Assembly (NCBI GenBank): GCA_037693485.1
Contig: CM075344.1
Coordinates: forward strand, 76,627,501-76,691,500
Direction of reading: 5' to 3'
Length of the DNA stretch: 64,000 nucleotides
Source: Kitagawia praeruptora
Lineage: Eukaryota > Streptophyta > Magnoliopsida > Apiales > Apiaceae
The stretch's first letter is position 1; the number at the start of each line of letters is the position of its first letter. Of the stretch, positions 43,492 to 54,378 are shown piece after piece. A model generated the notes under the pieces. The model searched no databases, had not been told where the DNA came from, and saw only the letters and a list, made by a program, of their open reading frames with translations. Made by a program: the position numbers and the translations under genes.

Positions 43492-43835
43492 TATATACAG
43501 ATCCTTGCTCCAATAAACGCTACTGAAGCAGTGCCTAGTTTTCATTGTTTGGCTCAGAATCTGATAGCTTGGAAAGTCTGAATGAAAATGATTGTACGTG
43601 AAACAGAAGTAAGCAACAGGAATGCAGAATTTCCAGTATATAAAGATACAGAGGAAATGAAATAGAGAGTAGGAAATTAGGATGATTCAGTAGTGTTTTT
43701 TGTTTTTTGGAGCAAGGGTCTATATATACATAATCAGTACTTAAAAATTTGATGTGTACGACATTTTTCTTTAGGATTTTATGTGTACAGAGAGTCATAC
43801 TTCAAGGTTTAAGTTATAATTAAGCCAAAGTAACC

Positions 43836-44639
43836 ACTAAAACTTGCACATGGGGTGGTCTTCAGAACAAGGGCCAACCAAATGTCCGTCCCTTAATTTA
43901 TCAGTAATTTCATGTTTCTTGGCCTGCTTTCACCTTCTATAAGCATTTCATTTTGCTAATCATCACAAAACATTGAACTCTATAGATTTACCAGATCAAA
44001 TTGCAGAGAAATAATTCCGCATTCTTATTTTGTTAACATATGCACAACATGAAGAAGTGATGTATTGAGCAAACTTGCAAGGATTCGATAGTTTTGATAC
44101 TTCTACAGTTCTACTATATATCTCCAACAAAATCTGCCTACTGGATAACAAGATGAACGGATTATGTAATCATTGTTCTCTACAATTAAGAAGAGATCGT
44201 TTTGACGAGTACTGAATTATTACATATCTACAGAATAAATGCGACTTTGGATGATTTGTTAGCTTCTAGGAATCCCAAGCAATATACCATTCTAACAACC
44301 TCAAATCACAACAGGATTTGTTAAGCCTCTAAATATAAATCCCCTTCAGGTACAATTTTTTAATCAGTCAATCAGTGGCGGATCTAGTAATTAAGTTGGT
44401 AGTTGCTCAGCCCACCCAAGCACCCCCTGTGGATCCACCACCGTCAGTTGTCACTTTGCTTCACAGCCACCACCGTCACCTCAAACAAGGCATTGATAGA
44501 TAATCCATCTCCTGAATGTATGAATCACATTGGTTGAATTTCAAAGCCGGATCACCTTGGTACTTTAGCTTCACTTACAAGATAATCATATAATTCATGG
44601 TCCATCATTTGCATTTCTAATACAAATTAGACCAATACA
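43836..44639. other. Intergenic region 3' of the PPR pseudogene
   Basis: No gene found. AGTGGCGGATCTAG near 44385 resembles a common plant MITE terminus, but no partner is seen. The last bases may hold decayed 3' sequence of the PPR gene. Confidence 0.4.
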
Positions 44640-47087
44640 GCATAGATTTCTTCTGTTTTTGAGTGATTTCTGTCACCAGCAACAAACACATCAAGTCCTT
44701 CCCCGATCTGAGTTTAACTGCATCCAGGAGTCGCTATTAGGCCCTTCTCTTTCACTAGAAGCCTTAATTGTGACATCTCATCCCACATTCCAGCAGCAGC
44801 ATAAGCTTTTGAAAGAGCCACATAGTTTCCCAATAATTTGGTTCCAGGTTGGTTAAGTACTCTTTTATTTTTCCCTCAAGTTAAATCCCATTAGTCATTA
44901 TGGTCTCTACAAGCAACAAGCAGGGAGACCAACGTATGTGTGTCAGGCTCAAACGGCTTACCCAAAATAACTGAGACAAATCGCGAAAATTACCACACCT
45001 AGAAAGAAGATTAAGCACACAATCATAGTGCTTCATACTTGGCTTTACATGGTAATCTGAGACCAAATCTGTAAAAACCTCCAGGCCTTCCTTCACTTAG
45101 CCAGGATGGCTGCACGCTGATAAGACACTGGTGGATGTTAAGCTGTCTGGTTCAATACCATCCTCCAGCAGATGTGAAATAGTGCAAGAGCTTCTTTAGC
45201 ACATCCATGCATTGCATAACCAGAAATCATTACATTATACAAGGGCTTTCTAGGGTACAGCCATATCAAGCACCATATTTGCTTGACATAAATTCCCACA
45301 TTTAGCATACATATCCACAAGAGAAGTTGCAAGTGGAGCTGTTAATAAAATGTTATGTCTTAATATATAACTGTGAACAGCCTTTCCACACCTTAATGAT
45401 GCAGTAAGCTTACAAGCAGATAGTATACCGATAATGCTTAACAGTGTTTGGCTGAATTCCTTCTTCTAGCATTTTACAAAATAGCGTAATTGCCTCAATG
45501 CCTAATCCATTTCTAGTCAGACCAGTGATAATCGTAGTATAAGTTATTAGGTTAGGCACGATCCCAACGGATCGCATTTCTGTAAAGATATCCATCGCCT
45601 CATTGACACGTCCATTTCTTAATAAACTAAGTATTACTAAATTCCATGATATCACGTTTGGTGGAACCCCCTCTAACTGCATCCGATAAAACAAGGTCAA
45701 GGTCTCGCCACTTATTCCAATTTCTGCATAAGCAGCCAAGATTGTATTCCACATCGCAAGATCTCTTTTCTCGGAGGAGTCAAAAAATTTCCTCGCAACA
45801 TTGATTCTCTCACATTTCGCATACATATTAATGGTGCTAGTAACAACCACCACATCATATACAAGGTCATTTTTAATACAATAACAATGTGCTTCTCTGC
45901 CAAGTTTAAGACTTTTCAATTCAGCTGAAGCCAATAATATAGAGGCCAGTGTAACGGAGTCATACTTAAAGTTCTCCAACGGAGTCATACTTAAAGTTCT
46001 CCAACCTCATTAATCGACACAAATGGATCCCTCTCTCAGCATGACCGTGTTGCACATAACAAGATATCTGCAAATTCCACGCAACAACATCTTTCTTGAG
46101 CATCCAACTAAAAACTAGCTCAGCATCATCAACCAAACCAACCTTTGAATAAAAGTTAATAATCGAAGTACCCAAAATATTATCTAAATCCATCCCACAT
46201 AAAACCGCTATAGCATGAGCTTGTTTACCCTCTTCAACAGCACAAATATTAGCCGAAGCAGAAAGAAACCCAACCATCGTAACACGAGTTGGTTCAAAAC
46301 CTTCCACTCTCATATCATAAAAAATCCCAATTGCTTCCTCATTAAAACCATTCTGAACACAGCTCGAAATCATCGAATTCCACGCAACTACATTTCTCTC
46401 AGACATACCATCAAACACCTTCCTTGCATCAGTTACACAACCACATTTCCCATACATATCAACAAGACTACTAGCAGCAAAAACACAATCTTGAAAACCC
46501 AATTTCACCACATACCCATGAACCCCTTTACCAAACCCAATCAACATCAAAGCACCACAAGCCTTAAGAACATTAGGCAAAACAAAATTATCACCCAAAA
46601 CACCATCTTTCAACATTTCACAAAAACCCAACAAAGCTTCATCACAATAGCCCAATCTACAATAAAGACCAATAATTGCAGCCCAAGAATACACATTACG
46701 TTCTGAAACACAATCAAATAAAAAATGAGCAGCTTCTAAAGCATCACACTTAGAATAAAAAATCACTAACTTGGTCTCAACAAAATCATTTTTAGCTAAA
46801 GATTCACCATTTTTGATAATAATTGCATGTATTTGCTGACCCAACAAGAAGTCTCGTTGATACACACATTCTTGAAGAATGTCTCCGTAGATTTGGGGCT
46901 TATTTGACAGATTATTGGGGCCCACATTGGAAAGACACTGTAAAGCTTCTTGAATTTGAGTAGCTTTGCATTGCGGAGAAATGTGCTTAATTTGAGACTT
47001 GTTTACTTGAAATTTGATAGAGAATTTGGGGTTTATAGGATGATGATTAGAGATATATGGAGTTGTGGGAATGCAGAAAGAAGCCAT
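44640..47087 (-). pseudogene. CRR21: PPR protein (E/E+ class), CRR21-like editing factor, degenerate
   Basis: From the ATG at 47087 the first 373 residues read a P-L-S-type PPR protein (QIYGDILQECVYQRDFLLGQ, NVYSWAAIIGLYCRLGY, FGKGVHGYVVKLGFQDCVFA, VEEGKQAHAIAVLCGMDLDN). By memory the order and wording match Arabidopsis CRR21, a chloroplast editing factor needed for the ndhD-2 site. A perfect 25-bp tandem duplication (45956-45980, 45981-46005) shifts the frame. Reading resumes in another frame (TLASILLASAELKSLKLGRE, PNVISWNLVILSLLRNGRV). Further frame changes or stops occur near 45435, 45255, 45100 and 44930, and a stop replaces the W of a PGCSW motif in the E domain (about 44715). The E/E+ end is still recognisable to about 44640. 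No functional protein is expected. Confidence 0.85.
45956..46005. repeat. Perfect 25-bp tandem duplication in the PPR gene
   Basis: The unit GGAGTCATACTTAAAGTTCT + CCAAC occurs twice in a row without a difference. Because 25 is not a multiple of three, it shifts the frame in the middle of the PPR array. Its perfection suggests it is younger than some other lesions. Confidence 0.95.
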
Positions 47088-48220
47088 TGGTGGAAGTGAG
47101 TAGATGTTGGAGATTGCATGAAATGTTGTTTAGGATTTGGATCATGTTATCATGTTCACTTGTCATGTGTTTTAGATTTTCGAAAGATATGAAGTAAAAT
47201 CTTTTTCAATTGTGATTTTTTTTATTTAATGTGAAAGGATTAAAATTTATTGATTTGGAGAGTAATTTCCTATCGAGAAATGCTGGCGTTCCTGAAACCG
47301 TTCCCGAATGCTGAGTTGTCATTTTCTGATTGGTTATCTTTTCATTAATGAGATGGATTACTCGTGTGTTAATATGAATTCCACGAATTAAACCATGCCA
47401 CGTGGCATTCGGGAACTTTTTTGAAATTCTTTTCGGCATACGTAACACTGCTCTTTCCTATCCTACCTGAGTAGCTAGGTTTTTTATACCATAGAATTTA
47501 CTACATAGTACACACTACCGACATATTTGTCTTTACACTTTCAAAAAACCTTCTTGGTAAGCAGTAAGCTAGATTCAGTTGTTTCTTGTCATGCCATATT
47601 ATTGGTACTAGTCTAAACATGTGTTGGTTACAGGCTACAAGGTCATCCATTTTCCATTCATACTGTTGGCGCACTATGGAAGAATTATCCATTTAACGGG
47701 TCATAATGAGAGGTTTAGATATCGAATATCACTAATGCACATGATCAGTTTCAAAATGGTTACTTAAGCCATTTGTGCGTGGGAGCGTAGAAGGTGTTAA
47801 TGAAGGATTTTTACGAACAATACCAGAACTCGGGTGTTGGCCTGAGATGGAATTGTTATATACCTGAGACTCTCAAGTTTGTTATGAATAAACAACGATC
47901 AATGGATTTGTCGAGTATACAGTGACCACTGGGTGTAGCTCAACCCTTCAGTTGATTGGTTTATAGTTGGATGAAAAATCATTTAACAGTATGTTACATG
48001 TTTTTAGGAGCAAAGATTCAGCATGTCCTATTCTTCTAGTGATGATAAATATTGGAAAATGTTTTCAACAAGACCTGAAAACACCAAAATATGTTCACAT
48101 AGTGAAACGTCTCATTTCATTCTTTATACGTGTACATATACATAAAATTAAAATAATTTTAGTAGATAACCCAAGAAAATCGTTTTAGTAAATTGACACA
48201 GTACTTAAAGTAGAGATTAA
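47088..48220. other. Intergenic region between PPR pseudogene and GRAS gene
   Basis: This would contain the PPR promoter (first 200 bp, minus). No other gene is supported; ORFs of 60-80 codons here have no recognisable content. Confidence 0.5.
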
Positions 48221-48625
48221 GAGCCCGTTTGGCCCCCATTTTTTATTTTTTTTCACTTAAAGTGGAGCATGGAGGTGTTTGGCTCCCCTTAAAGTGGAGT
48301 CACTTAAAGTGGAAAGTAGGCTAAAAAAAAAAAGTAGCTTGGAGGTACTTTTTTTCCACTTATTTTTTTTCGTATATCAATTTTTATGTATTTGAGTCAC
48401 CATTTAACTTGTATTGTATTCTTTTCATATATTTGTATTTTATACTTTCAAAAAAATATAAATTTCTTTTTTTTTAATTAATTTTTTAAAAATAAATTTA
48501 CTTTAAGTGGAATTAGCCAAACAGATACACCTAACTTTAAGTAAAAATTATCACTTTTCACTTAAAGTGAGTAAGTAGCACTTTAAGTGATAAGTAACAT
48601 TTTTTAAGTTAAGCCAAACACGCTC
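48221..48625. mobile_element. Tourist-like MITE beside the GRAS gene
   Basis: Ends GAGCCCGTTTGGC and GCCAAACACGCTC with TAA target sites (48218-48220, 48626-48628). The interior is rich in CACTTAAAGTGG palindromes. Same family style as 15404-15777. It lies 33 bp past the GRAS stop codon, probably within or abutting the 3' UTR. Confidence 0.8.
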
Positions 48626-48658
48626 TAATTATTGAAACCGAGAAACCTATTACAAAAT

Positions 48659-49996
48659 TTACATGTTAGAATTGGGGCGCCAAGCCGAGGCAGCAATGAG
48701 AGGACGATTATACCAGCCTAATTTCAAACACCCTTCACTCTCATCCACACTGTAACCACCTTGTGCTGAAAACACTGTCAATAACATGCTCGCTTGCTTA
48801 TATGCATTGGTGCCTAGGTAGACCGGAGCAAATCCATTTTTGTTCATCATTTCTTTCCACTTAGCTAAGGTCTCATGCATCTCCACAGAGCACACCACAT
48901 TACATATTTCTCTCTGTACATGGATCTCCGCTAACCATTTTTGAGGTCCCGTGCACGCCTCTAACGAGTCGAACATTGTTGAGTAATAGTGCAATGCTTC
49001 CCTAAACCTGTCCGAAAATTCGGGTTGGTTGTGGTTTGTGTCTTGCTCCACTAGTGTCACGATTTTCGGGTTCAAACTATGTATCAATTTAAGTACATTG
49101 TCGATTCGACTCGGAACATCTAATAATTTATGGAGCTGCATTATGCAATTCACTGCCACAGCTTCTTTCGGATCAACCTGCAACATCCATAACTTCACAT
49201 CATCTATTCTCGAGGCTGCTACTCCACGGAACGCGAATCGAACATTTACGGACCGGGCTAAATGGGCTAATCTAAGTCCGGTTTCACGAAGCGGATCATG
49301 ACCGTCGAGTGAAGGTGGGCCGATACCGGTTAGTCGAAGAATTGGAGGCCCATTCGGCCGTAAAGCTAAAGCCTGGATCAAGGCCGGCCATTGCAAACCT
49401 TGCATCAAATTAAAATCAATGACGTGGACACAATCGTGACCGTCAAACGCTTCCAAAATGGCTTGATTAGAAGTGAAGTGAGCAAACTTTAGATAAGGGC
49501 CAGCTTCATAAAAATGGTGAAACAAAATTTCATCTTCGTGAGCCGAGCTGTAGCTCCGTTCTAGCGGCTTAAAAACTCGACGGCTCAGCGCGTCGATGAA
49601 GTAGCCAGCCACCTTACCAAAACCAAACTCACTATTAACACGTGACAACAAAATTTGTAACTCCTCGATTAATGCGCCAGCCAATGACAGGTTCCCACGT
49701 TGGACTGTGTCAGCACACGACATCAAAACATGGACCAGCCGAATACTCGAATCTTCTTCTATTATTTGCTGAGTCTCATTATAACACGGTGCCATATTAG
49801 GGTCGGGAGCGAGATTGATAGCGTTAGATAAGGAGAAATGGGATGTGGGTTGGTTGAACTCAGTGAGTAAAGAGTCAACCCATGTGGAGAGCTCGGAGTT
49901 ATTGTAGATAATGGTGTCGTTTGCATAATGTGGCTTGGCGGTGTACAAGGAGGAGCTGCTAGTGCCACTTGTTTTAGTAGACATGGAGGATGCCAT
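48659..49996 (-). CDS. GRAS transcription factor, DELLA-like without DELLA motif
   Basis: An intact 445-aa, intronless ORF. The GRAS domain runs from about residue 85 to the end: LHRI (RLVHVLMSCAD, 86-96), VHIID as VHVIDF (190-195) followed by NLMQGLQWPALIQALALRP, LHRII/PFYRE (KIVTLVEQDTNHNQPEFSDR; ALHYYSTMFDSLEA) and the C-terminal SAW motif (RPLIAASAW). The core wording is that of DELLA repressors of gibberellin signalling. The N-terminus is short; residues 30-47 (YNNSELSTWVDSLLTEFN) resemble the segment after the DELLA protein TVHYNP motif, but DELLA and LExLE motifs are missing. DELLA proteins have about 500-600 residues. It should act in the nucleus as a transcriptional regulator. Without the DELLA motif it may escape gibberellin-triggered degradation, as proposed for rice SLRL proteins. 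Another GRAS subfamily is possible but less likely. Confidence 0.88.
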   Translation of the reverse strand: MASSMSTKTSGTSSSSLYTAKPHYANDTIIYNNSELSTWVDSLLTEFNQPTSHFSLSNAINLAPDPNMAPCYNETQQIIEEDSSIRLVHVLMSCADTVQRGNLSLAGALIEELQILLSRVNSEFGFGKVAGYFIDALSRRVFKPLERSYSSAHEDEILFHHFYEAGPYLKFAHFTSNQAILEAFDGHDCVHVIDFNLMQGLQWPALIQALALRPNGPPILRLTGIGPPSLDGHDPLRETGLRLAHLARSVNVRFAFRGVAASRIDDVKLWMLQVDPKEAVAVNCIMQLHKLLDVPSRIDNVLKLIHSLNPKIVTLVEQDTNHNQPEFSDRFREALHYYSTMFDSLEACTGPQKWLAEIHVQREICNVVCSVEMHETLAKWKEMMNKNGFAPVYLGTNAYKQASMLLTVFSAQGGYSVDESEGCLKLGWYNRPLIAASAWRPNSNM

Positions 49997-50023
49997 TGAT
50001 AATATTGATGATGTTTTGTGTAG

Positions 50024-50117
50024 GTTCTTTTTTTTTTTTTGCTCTCGCTAACTAATTTGAATGCAGTAAGAGGGGCTCGAACTTTCGACCTCGGATCACT
50101 TGTATGATATGAGACCC
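50024..50117 (-). mobile_element. SINE inserted in the GRAS 5' leader
   Basis: On the minus strand it starts GGGTCTCATATCATACAAGT, has a B-box-like AGTTCGAGCCC, and ends in a poly-A run (T-run at 50028-50040 on plus). A perfect 8-bp target site TTGTGTAG flanks it (50016-50023, 50118-50125). It is about 94 bp and tRNA-derived. It starts 28 bp upstream of the GRAS ATG, so it would be transcribed as part of the 5' UTR. Confidence 0.75.
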
Positions 50118-50210
50118 TTGTGTAGATTCATATGCTCAGATGATATTGAGGGTGTGTGTAGATTCGGTGTTTGAGCGAGATGCTGTAATAGAGTGATAGG
50201 TAGTGTGTGA

Positions 50211-50220
50211 GATTTTATAG
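50211..50220 (-). promoter_or_regulatory. Probable TATA box of the GRAS gene
   Basis: CTATAAAATC on the minus strand (CTTCCTATAAAATCTCACAC). Transcription would start near 50185, giving a leader of about 190 nt that contains the SINE. Confidence 0.55.
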
Positions 50221-50598
50221 GAAGGTGTAGGAAGTTTGGACCAGAAAGCTGGCATACATGTGTAACTAGATTGTAAGTTGTAATGTAATATGCATAAGAA
50301 ATATAGTACTTTCTTCTACATTTCGCTAGAGGATCGCTTATAATAATTGATTGGGGAATATGATGGCCGGACCGTAATTTAATTTTATTTGATTTGGTAA
50401 TCAGAGTACAATATATTAGAGTGTGCATGGACCCAGTGGAGTGATAATAACAACATTGTTATTGCTCTGCTTTAGTTTAAGTTTTAAATCGTTGTTAACA
50501 ATGCACTGGCAAAAAATAAAATTTTAACTTCAATGTTAAACAAAAAATTACCTGTTAGGTATTTTAACAGTTTGTTTATTTGTACATTAATATATATA

Positions 50599-50849
50599 CT
50601 CCCTCTGTCCCTCCCATTTCTTTACATTTCTTTTTCACTGCTCGACACGCATTTTAAGGCTCCTAAAAAGTATAGTTCCATAACTTATTTTTTAAATTTT
50701 CTTTTTTTGTATAAAAATAGAACAATTCTATTTTTATACAAAAAAAGAAAATTTAAAAAATAAGTTATGAAACTATCCGCAAATTGCACCTTAAAATCCG
50801 TGCCAGAATTACGTCCCCCAAGGTAAAGAACCAAGGGGGACAGAGGGAG
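50599..50849. mobile_element. Stowaway MITE, 251 bp
   Basis: Termini CTCCCTCTGTCCC and GGGACAGAGGGAG, flanked by TA. The centre is a long, nearly perfect palindrome (about 50677-50770, AATTTTCTTTTTTTGTATAA arms). Tc1/mariner type. It lies about 390 bp upstream of the GRAS TATA box. Confidence 0.9.
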
Positions 50850-50851
50850 TA

Positions 50852-51802
50852 CATATTAACCTTTAGATTGAGGTGTTGTGTTGTTTGGATCATGAGATTT
50901 CAACTCAAATGGATGAGAATGAAAACGAGATTGCAATACGAAAGTTTAATAGAATTTTATGTAAATTTTCGTGACAGGTTGTAATTTCAGGATTCAAATT
51001 CTGACAATGACATTGCATGTCGACTGAAACTGTATGGAAGTTATTATTATTAATATTTTAATATAGTATGAAAGCTCGTTCGAACACAACTGAATCAAGT
51101 TTATGACATCAAATCCAGTTAAGCTAACTCTAAAACAATAGTTACATACATTTAGGTTTACATTCCATGTCTTAATATAAAGTATAGAATGTGTAATTAT
51201 CAATCACATAGAATTAGGTAAAGAAAATGTTAATCAGCTAGGAAAATGTTTTGGGTGATGAGATGAGAGTAGCAGTCTTGACTCTTGAGTGCAAGGCTAG
51301 TTGCAGAAAAGATGTCATGGCCCCTCATTTATATAGAAGACTCGTGACTATGAAATTGAAAATGACAAGTAGCTGAAATATCAATTGTCAAACCTGCATG
51401 TCTGTATCATTTCTCCTCCCGACTCTGTATTCCCTGTTTCTAATTTTCTCCCGTGACTCCAAAGTTGGCCAAAAGCTTGAGTGCAAGTTTTTTTCCCCTT
51501 TCTCTTTCTCAACCAAGTTATAATAGGCTCAATATCATTCCACGCATATGGTTAATTCTAGCCTCAACCTCAACTTAATTGACTGGATATTTTTCCTTTG
51601 ATATATCAGCTCCGTTTTCAATTCATTTACTGTAACTAGGCTGTCTTGAAATCTAATTTTAATTTTATATCGATAATATTAATAAATTAAGGCTAATTGA
51701 TTTGTGTTGTCTTAAATTTGATTTTTAAAATTATGTATGTCGAACTGAACGAATGAGATATTTGTCATGTCAATGCTCAAACAACTGCATGTGTGATAAT
51801 GT

Positions 51803-51851
<49 letters not shown>

Positions 51852-53870
51852 AATCAGCAAATAATTGCAGGAAGCCTCTAATTGCTGGACTGTGTCAGCA
51901 GGTGGAGAGAATGGAGTACGTCTGTGTCTCTGTGATAATATTGATATGGGGAGAAAATGATATATTTGAATGAACGATGAATGACAGCCTGGGTGGGTAA
52001 CTAGGAAACATTTTGCAGTCCGATGAGTCTATTCTAGACCATTCCCACATGTCCCTCTAATTCATTGCGAGTATCAAGTACGTATACAAACATTTTATTA
52101 CTTATTTGGTGAAAATCCAAAGAAAATTATGAAAATCTTAAACATTGTTTTGCACATAACAATGTTCAACTTGTGCGGTAATGTTTTCATCATAGTTCAT
52201 ATCAACAACTATTCCAAACTATTTATAGCTTAAACAACATACTATTTTAAGGTGTGTATTAGACTGGGTTTTGAACTTCACGGAAAAATGTGGATAACTG
52301 AGATTCAAGGTTGAAAGTCCATCCCACCTGTTTGCTCAAGCATCGATCAATCTTGACATAGAGGGGAACTCATATTTTAGGCGACAAACAAGTTTAAATG
52401 TCACACTTCAAGCAACAATCAAGCTCAGATGCCATGCTATATCCGATTGACACTAAAATTTAGTCGATATAGCTATTTTTTAAGTCTCAAGTCCGACTAC
52501 GCACTAAAAATTACTCGAATAGAGGCTTTTTTTTTTTATTGAGACCTAATTCCCTGCAACGGTTGAAATGAACTTCAGCATTAGCATAATGCTATGGAGT
52601 ATATCATGATTTACTGATTCGCGATTATTTTGTCGGTCAAATTATCTCTGTTTTTTTTATTGCAGTGTCTTAGTGTTCTAAAATATAAATACAACGATAG
52701 TTGATAATTTAGTGATGGTTTGTAATTGTTTCTTAAATGCGGACGCATGGTTTTAGGTTAATAAGCTTCCAAACTTCAGATTAAGCAGTAGACCGACAAG
52801 CTGTTTTTAATATTGAATGTAACAAATTAAGAAGAAATACATTGGATCATGATATTTGCTAGTTAACAAGAATCGGAATGAGATTTTAATATGTTTTTGC
52901 TGTGCAATCTCATTAACATTTTTACGAGAAATACATTGGCCGTCAGTGTATGCTGATTGTTTTTAGCATCTGATATCTCTCCTATATGTAGTCCAAGTAT
53001 CTGATCCTTTTCTTCTAATCTCTCGTCTTAAGTTAATGTTAGCAAGTCATGCCAGTAGAACGGGAGAAATTGTCACGTACCTACGTAGTGATATCATTGC
53101 AGAGTAGTTGCTCCAATAATTTCATAATTTTAAAATTTAGAATGATTCTATTTTTGTTGTATATTTCCTTTGTAGAAACAGAAATGTAGCTAAGAAGTTT
53201 CTTTATCTCTAATTCACTATACATACATAAAATGAAATATTTAGGACTCAATTGCAAACCAGAGAGTAGGAGCCTACGTTATAGAATTTCAGCGATTCAC
53301 AATGATCTACTCCTAATATTAAACCTATATATAAATGGTTAGATTTGTTCTCCATCAAATTCTTTTTAAGTACTCTATCATTTTTTGATCATGCACACTT
53401 ATTAAGGAAGCAAGCTCAACCGCAAAGTTGGTGTCGGGGACCAATATTCCTAAAGAGAACATGGGCATTATAGACAAGTCAGACACCTTACAAATCCAAG
53501 TCCCTTTCCGCTGTTGTTGCCGACCCTATCACGTTAATGCATATGCATCCTGCCCTTTCTTATTCTTTGTTATCTAGATTCACACAACTTATCAAAACAA
53601 AATTGTTAGGACTGTACAAAATTTTCCATAAGGGTAGGGATCTTGTGATCGATTGTACATGAAAGTCTGGTCCCTCAGGCTAGCTAGCAGTGATCGTGAT
53701 TTGGTCCCTCAGCATTTTCAATAGAGGTTGGCTAAGAGGTTACCAAATCTTATGTGACATGGCACTCTTAGTTACTGACCTATTGGAGAATCATAGTTGT
53801 CATTTGTCAAAAGTTGACAACTTCTCCGTATAGTTAAAATACATACAACTTCCCAAAAATATATTTAACT
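50852..53870. other. Long intergenic region upstream of the GRAS gene
   Basis: No gene is supported. The only clear feature is a (GA)21 microsatellite at 51807-51848. Codon-like stretches over 60 codons are absent for most of this interval. Confidence 0.6.
51807..51848 (+). repeat. (GA)n microsatellite
   Basis: An uninterrupted GA run of 42 bp. Confidence 0.95.
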
Positions 53871-53875
53871 TTAGA

Positions 53876-54050
53876 AAAATGCTAGAGGTACCAAAATTAG
53901 GTACCAAAAGTTGTTACCAAATGATGTGGCTTGTTTTAATTGGTTATATTTATAGTGGGCCCGCCAGGGCTCTCCAATCAAAATATTTTAAATTGACAAG
54001 TATCTGTTGCCATGTCATTTGGTACCCAATTTGGTACCTGTAGCACTACT
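53876..54050. mobile_element. Small fold-back MITE with GGTACC arms
   Basis: GCTAGAGGTACCAAAATTAG and its diverged complement (CCCAATTTGGTACCTGTAGC) enclose a 120-bp core. Target site not resolved. Short GGTACCAA motifs recur at 54970-55180. 54051-54378 is AT-rich with no gene. Confidence 0.5.
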
Positions 54051-54378
54051 CTTAACTTTATCTATTTCTATATCTCTCATATTTTATTATCTCTTTAAAT
54101 GTTTTTATTATCTCCCATATGAGATCACATTGATAACTTTTAAAGTTGCAATTAAATTTTTAAAGAAGAAATAAAAAGTAATATATGTGATAATGTGGTA
54201 GAAGTTGGCAACTATGTTGGCAATCTCTATTGGAATGAGACCCTAATTAGGAAATTGATAAAAGCTTCTGCCATAATTTCTTTATTCATTCTTCTCTTTC
54301 AACTGATTGTCATTCTTAGAATCTCTTGTCACTTGGTAATTGGTATCCTAAGTTCGGGTTTTTACTTTTTACACTTCA

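Larger units (their letters stand above)
40550..43826. mobile_element. Small MULE interrupted in its left TIR by element 4
   Basis: TIRs start GGCTTAATTATAAC; the left runs 40550-40652 and resumes at 43497, the right is about 43700-43826. The 9-bp target site AAAGTAACC is perfect (40541-40549, 43827-43835). Joining the left TIR across the inserted element matches the right TIR (GATTATGTATAT then CCTTGCTCCAA), so the empty site can be read. The original element was about 433 bp. Confidence 0.88.

Noticed and set aside
40550..43826. Pack-MULE that captured a retrotransposon gene
   Set aside because: The TATAT target-site copies and the readable empty left TIR show that the Tat-type element inserted into the MULE by itself.
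46215..46706. 163-codon ORF on the plus strand
   Set aside because: Shadow of the PPR coding strand; low-complexity T/N/H/K composition typical of antisense frames.
47501..47692. 63-codon minus-strand ORF between the PPR and GRAS genes
   Set aside because: No recognisable motif or neighbouring exon; not enough to call a gene.
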